From positions 22,047,577 to 22,111,576 of the forward strand of contig NC_084462.1 in assembly GCF_027409185.1 (NCBI RefSeq): a stretch of 64,000 nt of DNA, given 5' to 3'. A model generated the notes under the pieces. The model was not told the origin of the DNA and searched no databases. It saw only the letters and a program-made list of their open reading frames with translations. The position numbers and the translations under genes are program-made. The stretch comes from Cynocephalus volans (lineage: Eukaryota; Chordata; Mammalia; Dermoptera; Cynocephalidae). Below, one piece after another: positions 55,466-64,000 of the stretch; the stretch's first letter is position 1, and every line of letters starts with the position of its first letter.

Positions 55466-55649
55466 GGGCCGGCCCGTGGCTCACTCGGGAGAGTGCGGTG
55501 CTGATAACACCAAGGCCCTGGGTTCGGATCCCATATACGGATGGCCGGTTTGCTCACTGGCTGAGCGTGGTGCTGACAACACCAAGTCAAGGGTTAAGAT
55601 CCCCTTACCGGTCATCTTTTTAAAAACAAACAAACAAACAAACAAAAAA
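55466..55649 (+). mobile_element. tRNA-Ile-derived SINE, dimer, near-consensus
   Basis: GGGCCGGCCCGTGGCTCACT (A box), GATAACACCAAGGCCCTGG, GGGTTCGGATCC (perfect B box), then unit 2 (TTTGCTCACTGGCTGAGCG, GACAACACCAAGTCAAGGG, AAGATCCCC) and an (AAAC)n/poly(A) tail. AAACTCAGCTGTATAT is repeated exactly at 55450-55465 and 55650-55665. Probably recent. Confidence 0.95.
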
Positions 55650-55669
55650 AAACTCAGCTGTATATTAAA

Positions 55670-57770
55670 ATGTTTTGTTACATTTTATCCATAATTTTAA
55701 ATATTTGTCTCTGGAGGAATTCTGGGTTGTATGTTCTACCAGAAACCTGAAAGGGTCTTTGTAGTTTACATTTGAGCCAGTGTATGATGTGGTAAGTTCT
55801 GGAGGGGGAGGCCAGGGATCATGTTTCAGTTTGTTTCTATCAGCACATAGAATCTGGCAAGGCATTTTTCACTTCTTGGTTTCGGTTTTGTCATCTTTAA
55901 AATAGGGTAGTTGATCTTCAAGTTACTTTTAGTTCTAAAATTCTGATTTTTTAAAAACTGCCCACAGCTCTGATTCTGAAATGTTTTTCTCTAGGTACAG
56001 GTTGGCCTCCGTGAGGAAAGACTTTTGGCTTTGCCAAAAGCCAAGATAACCTGAACATTCTTTACTTTTCCAAGGGCAGAAAAGGAGAGACACTGGTCTC
56101 TTGTCCTGAAAACTCCTTACTGATTTGGCTTCATGGGGAAATGGCCTATATATGGAAGGTGATCTGCTTGGCCCATCTTTATTTGCCTTGTCTTGATTTT
56201 TCCCATGGGAAAGCATCAGCAGAGAAAGTTCCAGACTTTCCTAGGCAAATTTGTTTTGTATTTACCAAGCTGCAAATATTGACCGCTTCTGCAAATTTCC
56301 TCTTAGTAGGACTTAGATCTTTGCACGGTGTACCCAGTATTTTTCCTTGATAAACAAGTGCAGTAAATTCTGGAACAATTTTACCTTCAGTTGGGACTTT
56401 TTCCAAGAAGGAAGACTTGGGAAAAGATGCTCTGGAGTACTTTTATAGAAATCTATTGAGCCAAATAAATAACTCTGATTTCTTCCCTACTGCTGCTATC
56501 ACTGCAGTGAAGCCAGAATGAAAATACCTGGATTGACAAGCAGTTCCCCAAAGTGAACAGCAGGGAATGTTAAGGAGGTAGAATGTAATGGAACATTCTT
56601 TTCCACAAGGATGATTTGTCTTTTAACACTTTAATTCTCTCTTTGAGGAGAGCAAAGGTCAGCGACATGGGATGCTTTTGATGATCTTTTTTGTCTGCAC
56701 CACACCTTATTTCAGCGTTTGAGTTTGTGTTCATGTGCCAGGTGCCACCTTACCGCACCTGCCCCTTTAATATTGGACCCTGAATTTATGGCATATTTGT
56801 TTCCAGAACAGCTCAGAACTTCTGCAACCTTCTGCTCTGTCCATCATTGAGCCTCGACTCTGACTTTGAATTTCCGTGGATCTATGAGTGCAATAAACGA
56901 TGAGAGAATGCAACCATTTCGCTAAAAGGGAATGTATGAGCCCCGCGGATCTTGAAATTCAGCATAAAACGAAAATTTCCATTAGGCAAATGCACACAAT
57001 TATAAATAATTAAGCAAAACCTTGAGTAGTAATTTATGTGTTTCTTTAAAAATGTCCCCAACATATTGACCTTGACCGAGAAGTGCAAGAATCAATGGAA
57101 ACTCTGCTGAGTAGGAAAGGCAGACTTTGCCAATTAAGCCCATTGTAACATCCCATCAGTATCTGATCACTATAAAAGTTTTAGCATGAGTTTGGCCATA
57201 ATATCAGGAAGTACTGTGGACTCAGAAACAGGAGTCACAAATTCATGGCGGAAAGAGCTTTCCTATTTTAATACTCATTACTAAGAGGCACTCACCAATA
57301 AAAGAATGCATTCTATGCATTGTTTGTTATATTTAGAGAAATTTAAAATCTATAGTTGGTATAGCCTTGGTAAGGCAATAAGCAGGCATATAAGGGCAGA
57401 TACATCATCCTTTTTTTGACTATAAGGGCTAGTGAGGTAAAAAATGTGATTTTCTGGTTTCCTTGCAGTTAGGAGTGGTAAAATAGACACATTCTGCTCA
57501 AAGAGACAAAGTAAACTGAGAAGGCTAGGAAGTGAAATAGTTGGGGTTCAGGCAGCCTTTTCCTTGGCCTCCTAAAAGCAGATGTGATGTTCATACAAGA
57601 AGTAGCTGCCATGTTGCAAGCCCAAAGCCACACGCAAGACCGAACATCCACAAGCTGAGATTGGCTGAGTGGAGAGAGCCTGAGACTCCCACAGCACCAG
57701 TGAGTTCTGAATTTTCTGCTCTCTGCAGCTGAAAGCATTCCTAAGTGACCCATATTGTTCTTAAAATTTG
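55670..57770. other. Intergenic sequence, nothing recognised
   Basis: No repeat or gene recognised with confidence. Open frames at 56141-56406 overlap on both strands and lack known motifs. Part of it could be conserved non-coding DNA, but this cannot be judged from one sequence. Confidence 0.45.
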
Positions 57771-57775
57771 GAAGA

Positions 57776-58151
57776 TGTCGTGCTCTTTTACCTGTCCGTA
57801 ATCCTGCTGACTATGCCAATTGTCGAGCGAGGGCCAGGTCTCAGCTCACAGACCACTCAAGTCCATTCACAGAATGGGTCACAAACCCTTCACACGCCAG
57901 CTGGATCACCAGACCCCTCACACGCAGGTCTATGAGCTAGGTAACTGGCAAAAAGGTTCTTGGAAGCCGTAGGTTCGAGAGCATGGCTGTGCGTGGCAGA
58001 CACCCGAGGCACTAGATGCCAGCCAAGTGGTGGCGCCATGCATGCATACTAACTCCACCCACACACAACTTACTTATGAAGAATGCACTGCAGCACCCCC
58101 GGCTGGACCTAAGGTGAGAGGGCCTGATTAAATTATTCTATTTTCCCAACA
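57776..58151 (+). mobile_element. Endogenous-retrovirus-like solo LTR B, with target duplication
   Basis: Starts TGTCGTGCTCTTTTACCTGT and ends CTATTTTCCCAACA (TG/CA ends). GAAGA is repeated exactly at 57771-57775 and 58152-58156. Body landmarks CCAATTGTCGAGCGAGGGCC, CAGGTCTATGAGCTAGGTAA and AGCATGGCTGTGC are shared with LTR A at 52906. It lacks the left repeat block and the microsatellites of A. No internal retroviral sequence lies next to it. Confidence 0.8.
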
Positions 58152-58156
58152 GAAGA

Positions 58157-59640
58157 GTTTAAGACGGTGTTGAATTCAACATATACAAATCCAATGAATC
58201 TTCAAACAAACATTCCAAAGGGCGAGAAAGTTCTTGAAACTTTTACTACATTTAAAAGTCCTTCATTTGGGGGATGACCATATTTGGGGGATAAAACAAA
58301 AGACCTGTGGACTGCCAAATTCAAGTATGGTAATGGAATCCACAGGGGGAGATGTTATTAAAATTGGGGCTCTCCTGAAAATCCCCTATTGTCTGTGAGT
58401 TTACATCCTTAGATCACTTTCCAAAGCTCTTTCATTTCACTTTAAATGAAGGACGTTATTTTACACCCACTTTTCCAAGAAATATATTTTGGAATCATTT
58501 TTCGGTGCTGGCTAATACGATCCTTTTAAAGATAAGTCATATGCTTTGCTTTTGAGTCACTCATGTTACTGCAAGACTTCCCACAAAACAACAATGATGA
58601 TATCTTCAGAGGTTCTTGAATAGGAAGATATTCATGCATTATTATTAGCTAAAATGATGATACATCTCTGGACCTGTAATTGAGTTCATAATTCTTGGAA
58701 GATTTCTTTTATAGCAGCAGCTGTCTTCTGAATGCAAAAGGACATGAGATCTTGGCTGTTTACTCATGGCACAAAATGTCATTTAAAGCTTCTTTGGTTC
58801 TGAAACATTTGGATATTTGACACTAAACAGTCAAACTATTTGGGTGTCTGCCTCTCCCCCGACTCTGACTGAGCCAGCTGTTTGCTTTTTAAGTAGACTC
58901 CGGAGTCTAGAATCTAATGGATTCTTCCTCCATGTAGGTGTGGCAGCTGGGACAAAGGAGCAGCATTTGTGCCTTGCCATGTTTCCAGGCCAGTGTACCT
59001 CTGACATCAGTTGCAACAAAAACTCACTTACACAATCTGGAGTAGCCCTAGACTGCCAGGCCGGTTCCGATGGTGACTTGGTGACAGGGGACTCAAGTGG
59101 GGTAGGGTATACAAGGACAGTGTGCTCAACATAGTGAGAAAACAATAGGTCTGGTGAATGTAGTTTCTGTCTCAGTGATAATGGCCAGCCCCTGTGACTT
59201 GGAGCAAGTCACGTCTTGTCCCCAGGCGTCCTTGCCCTGGTCCATAGGAGTGGGGATGGGAAGTGCTCCAGATGACCCTGAGGGGGTGGTGAGAGGCCAT
59301 GCTTTCTTTCCCTTAGGGCATTTCTCAAGAGACGTGGCCACAGGGCTGCCAGGTGTGCTTCCCCACCAGACTCCTCCAAGGAATGAGCAAGAGTGAGGGT
59401 GGAGGATCCAGGGCCCAGTGGAGGCTGCCTGAGTGGAGGCAGAGGGAAGGTCACGGGCTGCTGCTCCCTCCTTTCTCCTTGGAGGCTGCCTTTGATCTCT
59501 GCTGTCAACAGAGATTGCAGCTCCTGCAGAGATTTGCTGGTTTGCTCTTTCACCCTACCTCCAGGCTCCCAGCCTGGTTGGTCAAGTCATGTGTAATTTC
59601 CATGCCCTCACAGATTGTGCAACTACTGTGCAGACGCATT
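58157..59640. other. Intergenic sequence, nothing recognised
   Basis: Open frames on both strands at 58817-59145 and 59154-59596 are mutually overlapping and show no known domain; GC content is moderate. No gene is called. Confidence 0.45.
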
Positions 59641-59649
59641 TCTAGTTTA

Positions 59650-59840
59650 GTGAATTTTTTTTTTATAGAGTGAAACTTCTGATTTATTTTTACTGGCCCA
59701 TTTGTCACAACGGTAGAAAAGTATAGGAGCCATAGTGGTCCTCGTGACAAGGGGGGAAGAAAACTGCCCCTGGGCCACCATTTGGAGAAGGCTGCTTTGA
59801 TGGAAGCCCTGGGACATGCTGCTGAAATTTGGGTCCACAC
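59650..59840 (-). pseudogene. Possible 5'-truncated retrocopy of an mRNA 3' end
   Basis: On the minus strand a 190-bp stretch ends with AATAAATCAGAAGTTTCACT followed by CTATAAAAAAAA. That is a polyadenylation signal about 17 bases before an A-run, as in a processed transcript. An open frame reads MDPNFSSMSQGFHQSSLLQM and onward, but I cannot name a parent gene. No target duplication was found. It could be chance. Confidence 0.3.
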
Positions 59841-60885
59841 TTGAGATTCGGTAACCTGATAGATTTTTTACATCCTGGCTCTGCCCACCTCTCTCATGAG
59901 ATATCCGTCCCCCTCTCTGTCTTTTGAAATCATTGCTCCTGGGCTGATCCTTTTACCCCTGCTACCAGATAGTAAGCAAATTCTTTTGTTGCTGTGTGTT
60001 CTTGGCAAGACACTTCCCACATGGAGCATATTTTTTTTCTCATTTGCAAAACGGGAATGAGATACTGTGAACTTTGCCCTTGTGGCACTGACAAAATTTA
60101 CAGCAAGGTGCTGAGTAAGGGTTGGGGGGTCTGAGACACCCCTCAATTGGCAATCTTTATGTCAGTAGCTACATCTCATCCTGTAGGGTTTCATTCCAGC
60201 TGCCTTCTCCAAGGACTGGGTCACTCCTGGAGCCACATTCTTTCCTATTAGGGTGGGTCAAGGCATGACTCACCTTGACCAGCAACTCACCCCTGAGTCA
60301 TATCGATCAGGAAGCTCAGGAGGGATGTGACGTTGTCAGCAAATACAGCCAGTCATAGACACAGGGGCAGCTCTCTGTTTATCTTGGAGATAAACACCAC
60401 CACCTGGCTGGGCCTTTGCAGGAAGGGTGAAGGACCCCAGGCCCATGGGTGTTAACTTTGTACCATGACGTGTCCATGAGGGGACCAGAGAACCTCAGGG
60501 TGGAAAATCCTCAGGGATCGTCCTGTAGCTCTGCTGCAGTAATTGTGAGGGGAAAGGTGTGTCCTTGACTACTGCAAGGACAGGAGGCCCAGCAGTAGCT
60601 GTTCCTATTGGCCAGCTTGCTACTCTGAGGTTGTGCCCTTATCTCTCCCCACACCCACCCCCCATTTGCTGTCTTTCAAAGTTCAACCAGAGAATCCCCT
60701 AACACTCTGCCTCCTGTCACCATGTATCTCAGCTGGAAGATGGTGGACCCCTGGAGGGTAGAGCCAACTCTTAGTTCAGGAAATCTTTCGACCCCTGCCC
60801 CCCAGCTCTGTGCCTACCTCCATCACTACACAGAGAACTTGTACTAAACTCCCCTGAGTAAACCAAGAGTCCCCACTGGGACTGG
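59841..60885. other. Intergenic sequence, nothing recognised
   Basis: Moderately GC-rich, without recognised gene or repeat. Confidence 0.45.
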
Positions 60886-60889
60886 ATTT

Positions 60890-61110
60890 TGCCATTTTCT
60901 TCAGGGTCATGTTATAAAGGGTCTTGGTTATACAACAAGGGAGGGTATGTGGTTTCCTTTTGGGCTGATGAAAATGTTTTGAACTAGTTAGAAGTGGTGG
61001 TTGCATTGTGAATGTACTAGATCCCACTGAATTGTATACTTTAAAATAGTTTATCTTAAATGAAATAAATTTTACTTCAATTTCAAAAAAATTAAAAAAA
61101 CAAAAAAGCA
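60890..61110 (+). mobile_element. L1 LINE, 3' end, sense
   Basis: AAATGTTTTGAACTAGTTAG, GGTTGCATTGTGAATGTACT, CACTGAATTGTATACTTTAA, then an A-rich tail. Typical L1MB/L1M 3' terminus. Confidence 0.85.
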
Positions 61111-61670
61111 AGGCAGAGATACACAGTGCTAGCAAGGGTCCCCTTCTGTGGGCAGTGCCAATAGGGAGCTTATCAGCTCTATGCAGAGACCAAGCCTGAG
61201 GTTCTGAGCCTTATAGGTACCAGGCTGACATAGGACATGAAGTGGGTCCTGGCCTAGCCCTGGCCTGAAGGGGGCAGTGACGTGACCACTCAAATGTCAG
61301 CACCCAGTGAGCAGAGCCAGGGAGCATCCCAGCTATTTGTCCCGGTGCCACTGCTGCTGCATCTAAGTTGATGCTACTGGACACCAGGGTCCGGCCTGGC
61401 CCAGCCCAGCCATCCTGGCTGGCGCAGGCTGGTGTCCCTTTGTCCCTCCAGGGCCAGGCTGCTGAGGCACAGGGTCAGTGGCATGCCATATAAGCCCTAC
61501 TGGAGCCCAAGGCAGTTGGAGAGATTGAGCATACAGATCCTGTCTGTATTTAAAAATTTGATATTTTGCTCATCATGGGTTTTTTTGAGTTAACTTTGAT
61601 TTTTTTAAATATTGCAAAAAAATAAAAATAAAAATGTTAGAAAAACGCTGTTCTATAAAACATATTGCAT
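61111..61670. other. Intergenic sequence, nothing recognised
   Basis: GC-rich at first (61240-61510), then AT-rich. No feature was supported. Confidence 0.45.
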
Positions 61671-61673
61671 TAA

Positions 61674-62058
61674 GGTATTTTAAAACAAAAACTTATTTTC
61701 TCACAATTGTGGAAGCTAGAAGTCCAAAATCAAGGTGTCAGCAGGGCTGTGCTCCCTCTGAAGGTTCCAGGAAAGAATCCTTATGTGCTTCCTCCAACCC
61801 TGGAGGTTCCTGCAGTCTTTGGCACTCCTTGGCTTGCAGAAGCCTCTCTCCTTTCTCTGCTACTGTTTTCACATGGCTTTGTCTCCTCTGTATGTCCTCT
61901 CTTCATCTTATAAGGACACTAATCATTGGGTTTAGGATCTGTCCTTATCCAGTATGGCCTCATCTTAACCAATCACATTGTTGACCCTATTTCCAAATAA
62001 GGTTGCATTCTGAGGTTCCAAGTGGACCTGAATTTCCAGGTGACACTATTTAATCCAC
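61674..62058 (-). mobile_element. MLT1-type (ERVL-MaLR) LTR, antisense
   Basis: Reversed MLT1 landmarks: TTTTCTCACAATTGTGGAAG, GAAGTCCAAAATCAAGGTGT, CAGCAGGGCTGTGCTCCCTC, CATCTTATAAGGACACTAAT, GACCCTATTTCCAAATAAGG, ATTTAATCCACTATA at the end. Confidence 0.85.
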
Positions 62059-62059
62059 T

Positions 62060-63990
62060 ATAGTGAGTTTCTTGTAGATAACATATAGTTTGGGCTTTAA
62101 AAAAATTTTTTTTTAAAATTCATTCTCAATCTCTGAATTTTAATGGTTGTATTCAGGCCATTCACACTTAAAATGTTTATTAATATAGTTGACTCACATC
62201 TGCCACATTTGTAGCTGTTTGCATTGTACTTGTTTTTTGTTTCCATATCCTCCCTCTCTTGTCTTTTCCAGTTTTAATGGAGCATTTTATATGATTAAAT
62301 CTGCTCTAGTCTCTTAGCTTATCAATAATACTGCTTTTTACAATTTTTAACAGTTGCCCTAGAGTTTGCAGTATGCATTTATGACTAATCTAAGTCCATC
62401 TCCGAATAAAACTGTATCATTTCACATGTACCTTATAACACAATATATCGAATTTTTCCTTCCTGTTCCTTATGTTACTGGGCAGCAGTTCCAGGTTCTT
62501 GGCCAAGCCGTGAAGGAGAAACTTTCATGGGACTGAGTGGAGGTCCACATCACGGCAAGCACCTGCTCAGTGAAAGCAAAAGGAAGAGGGACAGACAGAC
62601 GGAACACTAAAACAGTAGGACTTTACTGTGAAGCGAAAGTACGTGCAGAAATGTGTGTGGGCATCCCCCACGAGTCGGGAGCACCCCTAGATTCTTAAGA
62701 GGAGGGTTTGTATGTTGTTCTGGGACAGGGGTGTTTGTCTATCCTAAGGGGAGGGATATTCAGCTGTAGGGAAGGATCTAGGGTAATTAAGGCCTAATAG
62801 GCCTATGTGAGGTTGCATCAGCTTCCTGTCATGTGTCCCCGAGTTTCTGAAGTCTCTGGTCATGTGCAGTGAAGCCACATTCCCCTTAACTTTGTCCTTT
62901 CCAGTTTAGCATCATGGGTGGAAGGTCATAGAGCAGTTGTCTGCACATTTGTTCTTTCCAGTGCTCAGGTGCAGTGGATTTTGTAATCTGCAAAGTTCCA
63001 GGTGCAGCTTGCTGATTGGTGGGGTGGTTAAGCTGTCATCAGCTCATTATGGGTTTATTAACTGCGAGTGCCAATCCAGTCTGAATACTTATGATCAGCC
63101 TCCCTGGGCCGTGTCCCTATTCTGTCCTGCCTCACTTATAACATTGTTGTCACTCATTCACTAATTGCTATCATCACCAAATGCATTGTAGCTATTGTTG
63201 TTTAAAGAAACAGTTATCTGTTAGATCAATTAAGAATAAGAAAAATAAAATATTATTTTGCCTTCTTTATTCTTTTTCCAACACTCTTTATTTCTTTATG
63301 TGTGTTGGAATTGTGACCTATATCTTTTCCTTCTCTTTGAAGAACTTCTTTTAACATTTCTTTTTCTTTTTTCTTTTAACATTCCTTGCAGGACAAGTCT
63401 ACTGGTGATGAATTCCCTCAGTTTTTGTTTTTCTCAGAAAGTCCTTATTTCTTCTTCACTTGTGGATAATTTCACTGGATATAGATTTCTAGGTTGGTGT
63501 ATTTCCTCTCCCTGCCCAACACTTTAAATGTTTCACTGCACTCTCTTTTTTTCCTGGTTTCTGATGGGAAGTCTGATATAATTCTTTTTCTTGGTCCACT
63601 GTAGGGAAGGTGTCCCTCTCCCCGCAGCCCCTGGCTTCATTCAACATTTTTCATCATCTCTGGTTGTTTGAATTTTGAATACAATATGCCTATGTATAGA
63701 TTTTTTTGGTCTTTATCTTGCTTGGTGTTCTCTGAGCTTCCCAGATCTGTGGTTTGTTGTCTGTCATTAATTTTGAAAAATTTATGGCCATTATCATTTC
63801 AAATACATCTTTTTCTCTGTTCTTAATTTTCCTTCTGATATTCCAGGTATGTGTATTTATACCTTTTGGTATTGTCCTGCAGTTCTTGGGTGTTCTGAGG
63901 TGTGGGTGTGTGCCTGTGTGTGTGTGTTTCAAATACATTTTTTTTTCTCTTTGTATTTCAGTTTGGGAATTTTCTATTGACATATCTTTA
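62060..63990. repeat. Old L1-like sequence, split by an LTR
   Basis: Left part: TGTATTCAGGCCATTCACAC, AACAGTTGCCCTAGAGTTTG. Right part: ATTTCACTGGATATAGATTT, CTAGGTTGGTGTATTTCC, TTTCTGATGGGAAGTCTGAT, TTATCTTGCTTGGTGTTCTC, ATTTCAAATACATCTTTTTC. The order is that of a known region of ancient mammalian L1s, running off the right edge. Orientation is not assigned. Frames are destroyed. Confidence 0.65.
62473..63143 (-). mobile_element. Endogenous-retrovirus-like LTR inserted in the old L1
   Basis: On the minus strand it begins TGTTATAAGTGAGGCAGGAC and ends GCTGCCCAGTAACA, giving TG/CA ends, about 670 bp. A TTAATAAACCC sequence and a CAGTAAAGTCC block are possible polyadenylation signals. GC content is much higher than in the T-rich L1-like flanks, which continue on both sides. 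A clear target duplication was not found. No retroviral coding sequence is attached. Confidence 0.62.
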
Positions 63991-64000
63991 AGGTCCCTGA

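Noticed and set aside
55466..55649. A functional tRNA-Ile gene
   Set aside because: The copy is a dimer with a poly(A)-type tail and a target duplication, and its acceptor and anticodon stems do not pair properly; it is a SINE.
52906..58151. A single provirus between the two related LTRs
   Set aside because: Each LTR has its own flanking duplication, and the interval holds L1 and SINE sequence with no retroviral genes.

Overview
The window is mammalian nuclear DNA: mostly intronic and intergenic sequence dense in interspersed repeats, with three small spliced coding exons and one CpG-island promoter. The repeats identify the lineage best. Many copies of a SINE are built directly from a tRNA-Ile-like unit, as monomers or head-to-tail dimers, with intact A and B boxes and a poly(A) tail but no tRNA-unrelated body. 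This is the architecture I know from the t-SINE/CYN family of colugos (Dermoptera), so a flying lemur is the best guess. Another laurasiatherian or euarchontan lineage with a similar SINE, for example a horseshoe bat, cannot be excluded without a library comparison.

The only protein-coding gene I can support is BAIAP2L1 (IRTKS), on the minus strand. Exon 1 (47724-47774), exon 2 (24166-24241) and exon 3 (17738-17824) join in frame and encode residues 1-71 plus the first base of codon 72. This is the start of the I-BAR/IMD domain, which binds and bends the plasma membrane and drives actin-rich protrusions. Exon 4 and later exons are not visible and should lie beyond the left edge. The promoter is a TATA-less CpG island (about 47060-48430) with at least seven GC boxes and three repeated CACCTGAGG motifs upstream of the start codon. 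A minisatellite lies directly against the exon 1 splice donor.

Layout: 1-17737 is part of intron 3 (SINEs, MIR, L2, L1, hAT and Tigger fragments). 17825-24165 is intron 2, dominated by a 1.9-kb internally rearranged L1-type insertion with a perfect 16-bp target duplication and a 104-bp tandem repeat. 24242-47723 is intron 1 (L1 and L2 fragments, dimeric SINEs, a retrocopied U6 snRNA, a Tigger element). 47775-64000 is promoter and 5' flank, with MaLR LTRs nested in L2, two related solo LTRs, L1 fragments and an LTR inserted into an old L1-like sequence. I recognise no second gene in the 5' flank.

The most unusual item is the composite L1-derived insertion at 20762-22658. It shares its pyrimidine-rich core with a much shorter poly(A)-tailed copy at 8153-8331, which suggests a lineage-specific non-autonomous retrotransposon family. 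Repeat family names here come from recognising sequence by eye; precise subfamilies and most repeat ends are approximate.
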